From Lentzea indica (GTDB taxonomy: Bacteria > Actinomycetota > Actinomycetes > Mycobacteriales > Pseudonocardiaceae), in assembly GCF_012184385.1 (NCBI RefSeq), contig NZ_VSRL01000043.1:1-51185 (forward strand): 51,185 nt of DNA, in the 5' to 3' direction. The notes under the pieces are model-generated. The model made no database searches and was not told where the DNA came from. It was given only the letters and a program-made list of their open reading frames with translations. Below, in pieces: positions 9,553 through 17,863 of the stretch. Numbering within the stretch: the stretch's first letter is position 1; each line of letters begins with the position of its first letter. The translations under genes were made by a program, and so were the position numbers.

Positions 9553-10652
9553 AGCGACCCGAAGAACTTCTTGATGTCCTGGACCAGCAGGTCCGGCTCC
9601 TCCATCGCGGCGAAGTGGCCGCCGCGGTCCAACTCCGTCCAGTGGACGATCGTCGGAATCATCTTGTCCGCCAACGATCGCACCGGTGCGCCGATGTCGT
9701 GCGGGAACACCGCGACGCCCGTCGGCACCGTGGTGGGTTGCTGCTGGCCCCACGATGCCGACTGCTCCTTGTAGAGCTGCGCCGAGGAGCCTGCCGTGGC
9801 GGTGAACCAGTACACGGACACGTTGGTCAGCATGTGGTCGCGGTCCACCGCGTCCTCGGGCACGCCCTCGTTGTCCGTCCAGTCGTGGAACTTCTCCACG
9901 ATCCACGCCAACTGGCCGACCGGCGAGTCCGTCAGCCCGTACCCGAGCGTGCGCGGCCGGGTGCGCTGGATGTGCATGTAGCCGGAGAGCTCTTTCTGGT
10001 AGAGGTCCAGCGACTCCAGCGCCTTGAGCTCCTCCGGAGTCAGGTCGTTGACCCCCTGCGGCCGGAACGTCAGCAGCATGTTCACGTGCACGCCGACGAC
10101 CTGTTCGGGGAACACCCGGCCGATCTCCTGCGCTATGCCCGAACCCCAGTCGCCGCCCTGCGTGCCGTAACGGTCGTAGCCGAGACCATCCATCAGCTTC
10201 GCGAACGCCCATGCGACGCGCAGCACGTTCCAGCCGGTCTTCTTCACCGGACCCGAGAAGCCGAAGCCGGGGATTGAGGGGATGACCAGGTGGAAGTCCT
10301 CGGACAGCGGCCCGATCACGTTCAGGAACTCGACGAACGAGCCGGGCCAGCCGTGGATCAGCAGCAGCGGCAGCGCGTCGGGATTCTTCGACCGCACGTG
10401 CAGGAAGTGGATGCGCTGACCGCTGATCTCGGTCGTGAACTGCGGGTAGGAGTTGAGCCGCGCCTCCTGCGCGCGCCAGTCGAACCCGGTGCCCCAGTAC
10501 TCGGCGAGCGGGCGCAGGTAGCTCAGCGGGATGCCGTAGGACCAGCCGACGCCCGGCAGGTCCTCCTCCGGCCACCGCGCGTTGCCCAGGCGTGAGTGGA
10601 GATCGTCGACCTCGGCCTGCGGGATCTCGATGCGGAACGGCGTGATCTCCAT
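9549..10652 (-). CDS. Epoxide hydrolase (EHN-domain alpha/beta hydrolase)
   Basis: The N-terminal EHN domain runs over about residues 1-110 ([32 protein letters not shown]). The hydrolase core has the oxyanion motif HGWPGS, the nucleophile Asp in QGGDWGSG and the catalytic His in RGGHFAAME. Epoxide hydrolases of this class open epoxides to diols in the cytosol; the natural substrate is unknown. The product is 367 residues from ATG 10652; a GTG three codons upstream (10661) is an alternative. It heads a two-gene unit with the AlkZ-like gene, joined by a four-base overlap, which could mean both act on the same reactive compound. Confidence 0.9.
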   Translation of the reverse strand: MEITPFRIEIPQAEVDDLHSRLGNARWPEEDLPGVGWSYGIPLSYLRPLAEYWGTGFDWRAQEARLNSYPQFTTEISGQRIHFLHVRSKNPDALPLLLIHGWPGSFVEFLNVIGPLSEDFHLVIPSIPGFGFSGPVKKTGWNVLRVAWAFAKLMDGLGYDRYGTQGGDWGSGIAQEIGRVFPEQVVGVHVNMLLTFRPQGVNDLTPEELKALESLDLYQKELSGYMHIQRTRPRTLGYGLTDSPVGQLAWIVEKFHDWTDNEGVPEDAVDRDHMLTNVSVYWFTATAGSSAQLYKEQSASWGQQQPTTVPTGVAVFPHDIGAPVRSLADKMIPTIVHWTELDRGGHFAAMEEPDLLVQDIKKFFGSL

Positions 10653-10707
10653 GGCCCCCACGCTATGAGCTCATGCGGACGGTTTCCGTCCGCGTTCGAT
10701 CAGCTTG

Positions 10708-11379
10708 CTAGCAGAACTTCTCGATCAGCTCCTCGAAGAACCCGCCCGCCTCGATCGCCGCCTTCTCCTGGTCTCCGTCACGGACCGCGTGCAACAGCCC
10801 GGTGTGCGAGACCTGGTCACGTCCAGGCTGGCTGGTGTCGACAGATGCCGCCACCGAAGCTTTGACCGCCTCGGTCAAGCCCTGGTAGAGCTCTGCCAGC
10901 AGGGTGTTGTGCGAGCACTGCACGAGCAGCACGTGGAACGCGGTGTCGTGCTCGATCACCTCGGCCCACTGCTCGGCCTCCATCGCCGCGTCGCGCTTGC
11001 GCAGCAGCTCGGTGAGGCGCGCCAGTTCGGCGTCGGTGCGGTGCTTGGCGGCCAGGCGCGCGCCCTCCATCTCGAGGGTGCGACGGACCTGGAGCACCTC
11101 CTTCAGCTCCGTTCCGCACATGCGGCGGACCGCGCCGGAGATCTCGCTGGTCGCGCGGACGAACGTGCCGTCGCCCTGCCGCACCTCCAGCAGGCCGGCG
11201 TGCGAGAGCGCCCGCACGGCCTCGCGAACCGTGTTCCGACCCACCCCGAGCGCGGTGACCAGCTCGGGCTCGGGCGGGATGCGCTGCCCGACGGGCCATT
11301 CGCCGGTGGTGATCGCGCCCCTCATCTGCTCGATCACCTGGTCGACGAGGCCCGCCCGTCGGGTAGTGGCCAACGGCAC
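10708..11379 (-). CDS. GntR-family regulator, FadR subfamily
   Basis: The 223-residue protein has an N-terminal winged helix (LVDQVIEQMRGAI, IPPEPELVTALGVGRNTVREAVRALSHAGLLEVRQGDGTFV) and a C-terminal all-helical FCD effector domain with EHDTAFHVLL as part of the metal or ligand site. Such proteins are usually repressors released by small carboxylic acids. It starts at GTG 11379 and is divergent from the MFS transporter at 11421 with a 41-base gap, so that transporter is the most likely target. Its coding end lies 55 bases from the epoxide hydrolase start on the same strand. Confidence 0.9.
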   Translation of the reverse strand: MPLATTRRAGLVDQVIEQMRGAITTGEWPVGQRIPPEPELVTALGVGRNTVREAVRALSHAGLLEVRQGDGTFVRATSEISGAVRRMCGTELKEVLQVRRTLEMEGARLAAKHRTDAELARLTELLRKRDAAMEAEQWAEVIEHDTAFHVLLVQCSHNTLLAELYQGLTEAVKASVAASVDTSQPGRDQVSHTGLLHAVRDGDQEKAAIEAGGFFEELIEKFC

Positions 11380-11384
11380 AGCGT

Positions 11385-11405
11385 CATCCTTTCATCCGAA
11401 CATCC
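11385..11405. promoter_or_regulatory. Three CATCC direct repeats between regulator and transporter
   Basis: CATCC occurs at 11385, 11393 and 11401, exactly eight bases apart, in the 41-base gap between the GntR and MFS genes. It may be the operator of the GntR protein. FadR-type sites are usually inverted repeats, so this reading is tentative. Confidence 0.35.
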
Positions 11406-11420
11406 TACGTCTGCGATAGT

Positions 11421-12671
11421 GTGCGCGTGACGATTCAGCAGACGACCATTGCCGGACAGACTGCCACCGATCGAGGTCGCAGGGTCGCGGTCGTCAAGAA
11501 TCGTCACGTTCCGCTGGTCGGATCCACGCTGCTCGCGATCGGGGTCGCCCTCGCGGCGGCGAATCTCCGCCCAGCGGTGACCAGTCTGGCCTCGGTGCTC
11601 GTCGATGTCCGCGCCGCCCTGGGGGTTTCGGCCGCTTGGACCAGTGCGCTGACCGCCGTTCCGGCGCTCTGCTTCGGCTTCGCGGCGTTCGCGGCGCCAT
11701 GGCTCGGCCGCCGCCTCGGCATGGCCCGTGCGATCGGACTGTCATTGGGGGTGCTCACGCTCGGCCTGGTCCTGCGCGTGATCGACGGTCCGTGGGTCGT
11801 GCTGGGCGGCACCTTCATCGCGTGTGCCGGCATCGCCGTGTCCAACGTGCTGATCCCGGTGGTGGTGAAGGCTTCCTTCCCCACCAAGGTCGGTCTGATC
11901 ACCGGTGTCTACACGGGAACGCTCGCGGCGGGTGCCGCGCTGGCCGCCGCTCTCACGCCTCCGCTGGAGGACTTCCTCGGCTCGTGGCGTCTCGCCGTCG
12001 GTGCGTGGGCGCTGCTGTCGGCCGGTGCGGTGATCGTGTGGTTCGCCGGTGCGCGGCACGGGGCCGAGTCGACCGTCGTCCGCTCGGCTGCCCCGGTGGC
12101 GAAGCGTTCGTTGCTGCGCAGCCCGCTCGCGTGGGTCATCACGGTGTTCTTCGGCCTGCAGTCGCTGTTCGCATACACCGTCATGGGCTGGCTGCCCGCG
12201 ATGCTCGTCGACGCCGGTGTGGACCGGAACACCGCCGGCATGCTGCTCGCCGTCTCGATGCTGCTCGGCGTTCCGGTGAGCCTCTTCGTGCCGCCGATCG
12301 CGGCCCGGTTCTCCAGCCAGGGCCCGATGGTGCTGGCGCTCGGCCTGCTGTCGTTCGCCGGCATCTTCGGAATGCTCGTGGCGCCTGCCGCCGCTCCCGG
12401 CCTGTGGGTGGTGCTGATCGGGTTCGGCATGGGCATGTTCCCGCTGGCGCTGCTGGTCATGTCGCTGCGCACGAAGTCCACTTCGGACACCGCGAGGCTG
12501 TCCGCGATGGCGCAGAGCATCGGCTACCTGATCGCCGCCACCGGCCCGTTCGCGTTCGGCCTGCTGCGCGACACCACCGGCTCGTGGACGACGTCGCTCG
12601 TGCTGCAGCTGGTGCTGCTCGCCGCGTTGACCGCTTTGGGCATGATCGCCGGTCGTCCGCGCTACGTCTAG
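11421..12671 (+). CDS. MFS transporter, CynX/NimT-like
   Basis: The 416 residues form about twelve transmembrane segments after an N-terminal cytosolic stretch of roughly 30 residues. The first helix, LVGSTLLAIGVALAAANLRPAVTSL, carries the N-L-R-P-A motif typical of the cyanate/nitroimidazole-type (CynX/NimT) MFS group. MARAIGLSLGVLTLGLVLR and the second-half repeat around LVDAGVDRNTAGMLLAVSMLLG also fit. The cargo is unknown. The start at GTG 11421 is the first in-frame one; GTG 11427 is possible. The divergent GntR regulator and the short shared region suggest substrate-induced expression. Confidence 0.88.
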   Translation: MRVTIQQTTIAGQTATDRGRRVAVVKNRHVPLVGSTLLAIGVALAAANLRPAVTSLASVLVDVRAALGVSAAWTSALTAVPALCFGFAAFAAPWLGRRLGMARAIGLSLGVLTLGLVLRVIDGPWVVLGGTFIACAGIAVSNVLIPVVVKASFPTKVGLITGVYTGTLAAGAALAAALTPPLEDFLGSWRLAVGAWALLSAGAVIVWFAGARHGAESTVVRSAAPVAKRSLLRSPLAWVITVFFGLQSLFAYTVMGWLPAMLVDAGVDRNTAGMLLAVSMLLGVPVSLFVPPIAARFSSQGPMVLALGLLSFAGIFGMLVAPAAAPGLWVVLIGFGMGMFPLALLVMSLRTKSTSDTARLSAMAQSIGYLIAATGPFAFGLLRDTTGSWTTSLVLQLVLLAALTALGMIAGRPRYV

Positions 12672-12723
12672 CCGGTCAGGAATCGAGAAGCGCGGCGTTC
12701 GCGCTGGTCCTAGCGTTGTCGCC

Positions 12724-13128
12724 ATGGACATCAACATTCATGCGACGTTCCTCCCGCACACCGACCCCGACGCCTCGCTCGCGTTCTACCGCGACCTGCT
12801 CGGCTGGGAGGTTCGCGCCGACGTCGGCAAGGGCACGATGCGCTGGATCACGGTCGCTCCCGTGGGGTCGAGTTCTGCTGTCGTGCTGGAACCGCCGGCG
12901 ATGGCCGAGGGCCTCACGGACGCGCAGAAGACCGCCATCGCCGAGATGATCGAGGGCGGCTCGTACGGGTACATCCAGCTGTCCACGCCTGACCTGGAGG
13001 GCGTGTTCGACAAGCTGCAGGCGGGTGGCGGCGACGTCGTGCAGGAGCCGACCGATCAGCCGTGGGGTGCGCGTGACTGCGTGTTCCGCGACCCGGCCGG
13101 CAACAACGTCCGCATCATCAAGGCCTAG
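12724..13128 (+). CDS. VOC (glyoxalase/bleomycin-resistance fold) family protein
   Basis: This 134-residue protein has the two beta-alpha-beta-beta-beta halves of the VOC fold: DINIHATFLPHTDPDASLAFYRDLLGWEVR at the start and SYGYIQLSTPDLEGVFDKLQAGG then DCVFRDPAGNNVRIIK at the end. VOC proteins include metal-dependent dioxygenases, lyases and drug-binding proteins; the member here cannot be placed further. Its TAG stop lies in a CTAG that also encodes the stop of the convergent flavodoxin-like gene. Confidence 0.85.
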   Translation: MDINIHATFLPHTDPDASLAFYRDLLGWEVRADVGKGTMRWITVAPVGSSSAVVLEPPAMAEGLTDAQKTAIAEMIEGGSYGYIQLSTPDLEGVFDKLQAGGGDVVQEPTDQPWGARDCVFRDPAGNNVRIIKA

Positions 13129-13538
13129 TTGCTCTCGAACCCGCGGTGCAGCACCGTGAGCTGGTCGGCGAGGTAGCGGGCCCATGCCTTCGCCCGGTCC
13201 CAGTCCGGTGCCGCACCGCCGAAGCTGACCGGCCCGACGGCCCCGAGCTTCCGCACCATGCGCGCGACGTCGTTCGGCACGGGCGGAATGCCGCGGTGGA
13301 ACAACCACATGGGCGTGTGTTTGAGGTAAACCTTGTGCCGTCGCACAAACCGATGCGCGTCACGCGTCGCGGCGTCACCCATGATCACGGCACCGAACCC
13401 ATGCAGCGTTTCGGCCGCGGCCACCGAGAGCACCGTGACTCTCAGCCCGCAGCCGGCGAGCTCGGTGCCGATGATCTCGGCGATCTCGTCCGTGGCGGCG
13501 ATTTTCGAGGTGTACGCGACAAGAACCCTGTCAGCCAT
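13125..13538 (-). CDS. Flavodoxin-domain protein
   Basis: The 137-residue product starts MADRVLVAYTSKIAATDEIAEIIGTEL, a flavodoxin fold with the phosphate-binding loop YTSKIAAT, and continues with GFGAVIMGDAATRDAHRFVRRH and PVSFGGAAPDWDRAKAWA. It resembles small flavodoxin-domain proteins related to HemG-type protoporphyrinogen oxidase. It should bind FMN and act in electron transfer; the partner is unknown. ATG 13538 is the start that gives the family N-terminus. It lies 64 bases downstream of mtr on the same strand, so the two redox genes may be co-transcribed. Confidence 0.82.
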   Translation of the reverse strand: MADRVLVAYTSKIAATDEIAEIIGTELAGCGLRVTVLSVAAAETLHGFGAVIMGDAATRDAHRFVRRHKVYLKHTPMWLFHRGIPPVPNDVARMVRKLGAVGPVSFGGAAPDWDRAKAWARYLADQLTVLHRGFESN

Positions 13539-13602
13539 CGCCGCATTGTTACCCGTTGTTCCGCTTTGCGGCAGCGGCGGAAGTCCCTGTCGTTCGGGGC
13601 CT

Positions 13603-14976
13603 TCAGTCCAACGGCAGGTTGAGAAGCGCGTTCTCGACCAGCTCGGGCATCGCAGGATGGATCCAGTACTGCCCATGTGCCATGGACTTCGCGTCCAGCC
13701 CGAAGCTCATCGCCTGGATCAGCGGCTGGATCACCGTCGACGCCTGCGGCCCGATGATGTGCGCGCCGATCAACTGGCCGGTGGCGGGGTCGGCGATCAG
13801 CTTCGCGAAGCCGGTCGTGTCCTCCATGGCCCAGCCGTACGCGATGGACGCGTAGGCCTGGCTCGCGGTGACGTACCGGATTCCCTTCGCCGTGGCCTCT
13901 TCCTCGGTGAGACCGACGCTCGCGATCTGCGGGCTGGAGAACACCGCGGCGGGCACGAAGCGGTGGTCGCTCTTGATCTGGTCGTCCGGGTTCAGCAGGT
14001 TGTGCTGCACGACGCGCGCCTCGTGGTTGGCGACGTGCTTGAGCTGGTAGTCAGAGCTGATGTCGCCCAGCGCGAGGATGTGCTGCTGGCTCGTGCGCTG
14101 GTACTCGTCGACCTTGATGCGGCCGTCCGCGTGGGTCTCGATGCCGGCCTTCTCCGCCTGGAGCAGATCCGTGTTCGGCTGGCGGCCGACGGCGACGAGG
14201 AGTTGGGCCGCCTCAACGGTTTCCTCGCCGTCGGGGCCTTCCAGGTGCAGACGGACGCCCGTTGCGGTCTTTTCGGCGCGGGTGGTCTTCCTCTGCAGGC
14301 GGACGTCCCACTTCGACTTCGCGATCTCGGTGAAGCGCTCGGCGATCTCCAGGTCCTCGTGGCGGAGCAGGAGGTTCGAGCGGGCGATCAAGGTGACCTT
14401 GACGCCGAAGCTGCTGAAGACGTGGGCGAACTCGGAGGCGATGAAGCCGCTGCCGACGATGATCAGGCTCTCGGGGAGTTCGTCGAGGCGCATGATGCTG
14501 TCGCTGGTGTGGAAGCCGGTGGTCTCGATGTCCGCGATGTCGGGGATCGTCGGCCGGCTGCCCGCCGCGATGACGATCCGGTCGGCGGTGATCGTCTCGC
14601 CGGTGCCCGTGTCGATGGTGTGGGCGTCCACGAACGTCGAGGTGCCCTCGTAGACGGTGACGTTGGCGTTCTCGTTGGCGCGCCAGTTCCGTCCGCCCTC
14701 GGCGATCGGGTCGATCCTGCCGAAGATGCGGTCCCTGATCTCGGGCCAGTGGACCGCGTCCAGGTGGGCGTCCACGCCCAGCTTCTTGGCGTTCGCCGGT
14801 GCGGCGGCCTGGTCCGCGGTGTGGACGAACATCTTGGTGGGGATGCAGCCCACGTTCAGGCAGGTGCCGCCGAAGGTCCCCTTTTCGAGGATGGCGATCT
14901 GCCAGCCCGCCATCGCCTCGTTCGGGATGGAGTTGCCGGAGCCGGTGCCGATGATGACCAGGTCGAAGTGCCTCAC
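13603..14976 (-). CDS. mtr: Mycothione reductase
   Basis: Mtr uses NADPH and FAD to reduce mycothiol disulfide, the actinobacterial counterpart of glutathione reductase. The 457 residues show the FAD motif IIGTGSGNSIPNE, the redox-active disulfide GTCLNVGCIPTKM, the NAD(P)-binding GSGFIASEFAHVF, the second FAD motif ILALGDISSDYQLKHVANHE, and the C-terminal His in YWIHPAMPE. The GTGSGNS form of the first motif separates it from lipoamide dehydrogenases. I place the start at GTG 14976 (VRHFDLVII); a TTG four codons upstream is also open. Its presence indicates a mycothiol-producing organism. Confidence 0.93.
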   Translation of the reverse strand: MRHFDLVIIGTGSGNSIPNEAMAGWQIAILEKGTFGGTCLNVGCIPTKMFVHTADQAAAPANAKKLGVDAHLDAVHWPEIRDRIFGRIDPIAEGGRNWRANENANVTVYEGTSTFVDAHTIDTGTGETITADRIVIAAGSRPTIPDIADIETTGFHTSDSIMRLDELPESLIIVGSGFIASEFAHVFSSFGVKVTLIARSNLLLRHEDLEIAERFTEIAKSKWDVRLQRKTTRAEKTATGVRLHLEGPDGEETVEAAQLLVAVGRQPNTDLLQAEKAGIETHADGRIKVDEYQRTSQQHILALGDISSDYQLKHVANHEARVVQHNLLNPDDQIKSDHRFVPAAVFSSPQIASVGLTEEEATAKGIRYVTASQAYASIAYGWAMEDTTGFAKLIADPATGQLIGAHIIGPQASTVIQPLIQAMSFGLDAKSMAHGQYWIHPAMPELVENALLNLPLD

Positions 14977-15105
14977 GTGTCGATCCAACCATTTCGGGGG
15001 AGGTGCTGTTCCCGGGTTGGGTGTTACGTGGGCCTTACGCGTCGGGGTTTGGTGGGCGTTGGCGTTGGTGGTCGGCTTTGGTGGTTGGGTTCCTGTTTCA
15101 AGCTT

Positions 15106-15158
15106 CGGGGCTCCGCCCCGGACCCCGCCAATCTGATCAAAGACCTGTCCAGCGCCGC
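15106..15158 (-). repeat. Interspersed repeat, copy 2
   Basis: This is the inverted second copy of the 53-base element at 3-55, with two differences. On the minus strand it is followed, as in copy 1, by an A/C-rich tract (plus-strand G/T-rich bases about 15000-15105). It lies in the 475-base gene-free stretch between mtr and the PEBP gene. The GC hairpin could act in transcription termination. Confidence 0.85.
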
Positions 15159-15223
15159 GCGCGGGTTGATGGCACGCCTGTTGCTTTTGGCGGCTTGCTG
15201 CTGCGTAGGTGGTTGCGGTTGGT

Positions 15224-15365
15224 GTGGGGTGGTCCCGTCACGAGTCGCACTCGAAGGCAGCCACACCCGAGGAGGGGTGTCAAACGGACGAAAAGCGTGT
15301 CCGTTTGACACCCCTCCTCGGGCGCGGCAAAGGCATCGGCACGACTCGTGACGGGACCACCCCAC
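15224..15365. repeat. Two nested perfect 24-bp inverted repeats
   Basis: The outer arms are 15224-15247 and 15342-15365, and the inner arms are 15266-15289 and 15299-15322, the latter with a nine-base loop. Each pair is perfectly complementary over 24 bases. The spacers between outer and inner arms (15248-15265 and 15323-15341) do not pair. No open frame in it looks coding. The following 15366-15451 is also non-coding and contains short repeats of CGGCTCG/CGCCTTCG type. The structure exceeds a normal terminator and resembles a small palindromic mobile or extragenic element. Confidence 0.9.
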
Positions 15366-15451
15366 CAGCGTTGTGTGTGAAAAGCGGTCGGCTCGGCTCC
15401 GCCTTCGCGTCGGCTCGCCTTCGGCCTCGCGGGAGTCGCGTCGCCTGTTGG

Positions 15452-15979
15452 TCAGTGCTGGTAGGTCGGGGTGATGATCGCTCGCGCCAGGGTGTGGAAG
15501 GCCAGGTTGAAGCTCACCACGGCCGGTGAGGCGTCGGCGTCCACGTCTAGCTTGTCCACGTCCACCGCGTGGACCACGAAGTAGTAGCGGTGCGGGTGGT
15601 CGCCCTTGGGTGGGGCGGCGCCGCCGAAGGCTCGGGTGCTGTAGTCGGAGCGCACGTGGAAGGCGTCACCCGGAAGTGTGGCGTCGGAGGCTCCTGCGCC
15701 GGTGTCCAATGAAGTGGTGGTGGCGGGGAGGTTCACGGCCACCCAGTGCCAGAAGCCGGAGGGGGTGGGGGCGTCGGGGTCGTAGCAGGTGACCACGAAA
15801 CTGCGGGTCTCGGCCGGGAAGCCGGACCACGAGAGCTGGGGTGAGGTGTTGCCGCCTTCGAAGACCTGGGCGTCGGGGAGCTGTTCGCCGTCGCGCACGT
15901 CTGTCGAGGTGACGTTGAAGGTGCCGACCTGCGGGAGCAACTGGTAGGGGTCGGGAGCGACTGGACGCTCGAGGCTCAT
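15452..15979 (-). CDS. YbhB/YbcL-type PEBP family protein
   Basis: The 175-residue product is a bacterial phosphatidylethanolamine-binding (Raf kinase inhibitor-like) protein. The signatures are [44 protein letters not shown] and the later [23 protein letters not shown]. The anion pocket residues (Asp-Pro-Asp-Ala-Pro and Gly-His/Asp-His-Pro-His-Arg) are present. The cellular role of these proteins is not settled. The start ATG at 15979 has a textbook Shine-Dalgarno, AAGGAGGAG, six bases upstream on the minus strand, and no signal peptide. Confidence 0.92.
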   Translation of the reverse strand: MSLERPVAPDPYQLLPQVGTFNVTSTDVRDGEQLPDAQVFEGGNTSPQLSWSGFPAETRSFVVTCYDPDAPTPSGFWHWVAVNLPATTTSLDTGAGASDATLPGDAFHVRSDYSTRAFGGAAPPKGDHPHRYYFVVHAVDVDKLDVDADASPAVVSFNLAFHTLARAIITPTYQH

Positions 15980-16070
15980 CGGAACTCCTCCTTCTTGTGA
16001 TCAGTTCGAGCCTATCCCCGTGCAACCATGGAGGCCTGCGCGGCGTCTTCCGCGTGGAGGGGGATTTTCG

Positions 16071-16835
16071 ATGTCCAGGTTGCGGCTGATTGCTGCATTT
16101 GCGCTGGTTGCCGGGCTCATTTCATGTGGACAGACGCCCGATGAGCAACCCAGTGGCCCCGTTCTCACGACGGCGCCCACCACGACGAGCACGCCTGAAG
16201 AGCCGAAGCGGATGTTCGAGCCGCCGTATCCGTACGGCACGGTGCAGGCGAAGGCTCCGGCGGTCGCGGACGGGATGGTGCCGGTCGTCACGCACATCCC
16301 GACTGACAAGCCGTACGTGTTCATCACGATCGACGACGGTGCTGTGCAGCATCCGAAGGCGCGCGAGCTGATGATCAACGCCGGCGTGTGGCCGTCGGTG
16401 TTCCTCAACACGAAGTACGCCGAGGGGCACAAGGACTACTTCAAGGAACTGCCCGCCACGGTCCACAGCCACACGACCAGCCACCCGAACCTGCTCGGCA
16501 AGCCGTTCGAGTTCCAGAAGAACGAGATCTGCGGCAACGCGGACTTCCTGACCACCGACTACGGCAAGCGGCCGACGTTGTTCCGGCCGCCGTTCGGCAA
16601 CTACGACGCGACTACCCGGCATGCCGCCGCCAGCTGCGGGTTCAAGGCGCTGGTCAACTGGACCGCGGCGGTCAACGACGGACGTGTGCAGTTCCAGCAG
16701 GGCGACAAGCTCAAGCCAGGTGACATCGTGCTCATGCACTTCCGGACGACGTTCGTCGAGGACTTCACCGCGTTCCTGAACCGGGCGAAGCAGGACGGGC
16801 TGACTCCGGTGCCGCTGGAGGACTTTCTGGGGTGA
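16071..16835 (+). CDS. Polysaccharide deacetylase family lipoprotein
   Basis: The 254-residue product begins with a signal peptide ending in the lipobox GLISC (MSRLRLIAAFALVAGLISC), so it should be anchored outside the membrane. The NodB-type deacetylase motifs are FITIDDGA (Asp-Asp), the metal-binding HSHTTSHPNL and RPPFGNYD. Members remove N- or O-acetyl groups from cell-wall glycans. GTGGAGGGGG ahead of ATG 16071 is the ribosome-binding site. Three AMIN-like secreted proteins follow on the same strand with gaps of 25, 22 and 63 bases, suggesting one cell-envelope operon ending at the hairpin at 18346. Confidence 0.9.
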   Translation: MSRLRLIAAFALVAGLISCGQTPDEQPSGPVLTTAPTTTSTPEEPKRMFEPPYPYGTVQAKAPAVADGMVPVVTHIPTDKPYVFITIDDGAVQHPKARELMINAGVWPSVFLNTKYAEGHKDYFKELPATVHSHTTSHPNLLGKPFEFQKNEICGNADFLTTDYGKRPTLFRPPFGNYDATTRHAAASCGFKALVNWTAAVNDGRVQFQQGDKLKPGDIVLMHFRTTFVEDFTAFLNRAKQDGLTPVPLEDFLG

Positions 16836-16860
16836 CCGACGTCTGAAAGAGGGGGAAAGA

Positions 16861-17307
16861 ATGAAGCGAATCGCAGCAGCGCTCATCGCCGTGGGGATGG
16901 CGTTGAGCATCGTCCCGGCGGCGTCCGCGGCCGAGTACGCGCAGCTGACCGACGTCCGGACCGGCCATCACGCGACGTTCGACCGTGTGGTGTTCGACCT
17001 GACCGGCGGGCAGCCGCAGGACAGCGTCAGTTCGATCGCGGAGCCGGTGAGCTGCGGCTCCGGCAAGCCGATCTCGGCGCTGGGCAAGGAGTTCCTCGAG
17101 GTGCGGCTGCAGCCGGCTGACGCGCACTCCTACACCGGGTCGCGCAACATCACCACGGGCCTGGGGACCGCGCAGAGCGTCGTGTTCACGTGCGACTTCG
17201 AGGCGGACCTGTCGATCGCGATCGGCGTGGACCACGCGAACCCGACCTACCGGGCCTACTTCCTGACCAACCCGCTCCGGTACGTCGTCGACATCAACCA
17301 CAGCTGA
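16861..17307 (+). CDS. Secreted AMIN-like domain protein, paralogue 1
   Basis: A signal peptide with likely cleavage after PAASA is followed by one AMIN-like domain of about 120 residues: LTDVRTGHHATFDRVVFDLTG, YTGSRNI, FTCDFEADLSIAIGVD, FLTNPLRYVVDI. AMIN-related domains bind peptidoglycan or localise envelope proteins; here no catalytic domain is attached. At 148 residues it is the shortest of three tandem relatives and lacks the insert carrying NPTYTGPRN. GGGGGAAAGA precedes ATG 16861. Two Cys, in SCGSG and FTCDF, are conserved in all three and probably form a disulfide. Confidence 0.85.
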   Translation: MKRIAAALIAVGMALSIVPAASAAEYAQLTDVRTGHHATFDRVVFDLTGGQPQDSVSSIAEPVSCGSGKPISALGKEFLEVRLQPADAHSYTGSRNITTGLGTAQSVVFTCDFEADLSIAIGVDHANPTYRAYFLTNPLRYVVDINHS

Positions 17308-17329
17308 TCTTTGCAGGGGGAGAAGACAA

Positions 17330-17800
17330 ATGAAGAAGCGTCTGACCGCGGTGCTGCTCGCAGTGCTCGCGGTGTTCACGTTCGTCCCGGTGGCGTCGGC
17401 GAGTGGTCCGGCCCAGCTCAACGACATCCGGACCGGCAAGCACGACCGCTTCGAGCGGATCGTGCTCGACATGACCGGCCTGCCGAGCAACTTCCAGTCC
17501 CGCGAGGCCACCGAGGTGACGAACTGCGGTTCTGGTAACCCCGTCGCCGTGCCGGGCGCGGAGATCCTCGAGTCGGTGTTCCACTACGCCGCCACGTACG
17601 ACGAGAACTTCAACCCGACGTACACCGGACCGCGGAACTTCGTGCCGCAGGGCCTGGTCAACGTGAAGGGCATCGCCATCACGTGCGACTTCGAGGCGAC
17701 GCTCGGTATCGCGGTCGGGTACAACGACCCGAACTCGTGGCACAAGGTGTTCACGCTGACGAACCCCGACCGGGTCGTTATCGACGTCTACTCGTCCTGA
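17330..17800 (+). CDS. Secreted AMIN-like domain protein, paralogue 2
   Basis: This 156-residue secreted protein (signal MKKRLTAVLLAVLAVFTFVPVASA) shares with its neighbours LNDIRTGKHDRFERIVLDMTG, NCGSGNPV, FNPTYTGPRNFVPQGL, ITCDFEATLGIAVGYNDPNSWHKVFTLTNPDRVVIDV. It is closer to paralogue 3 than to paralogue 1. GCAGGGGGAGA supplies the ribosome-binding site. It has no enzyme domain. The conservation of the core with changes on the surface suggests that the copies recognise different partners or ligands, which is inference. Confidence 0.87.
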   Translation: MKKRLTAVLLAVLAVFTFVPVASASGPAQLNDIRTGKHDRFERIVLDMTGLPSNFQSREATEVTNCGSGNPVAVPGAEILESVFHYAATYDENFNPTYTGPRNFVPQGLVNVKGIAITCDFEATLGIAVGYNDPNSWHKVFTLTNPDRVVIDVYSS

Positions 17801-17863
17801 GGCAACTGTGGCTCGAGTCACACGTCTTCAAGGCATCGAGAAAGCCCTGAGAGGGGGCCGAAG

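Noticed and set aside
13333-15351. A 672-codon plus-strand open frame opposite mycothione reductase
   Set aside because: The composition is that of an antisense shadow, and it runs through the repeat region; the minus-strand mtr motifs are decisive.
15224-15365. A CRISPR array
   Set aside because: There are two inverted pairs, not regularly spaced direct repeats, and no cas genes are nearby.
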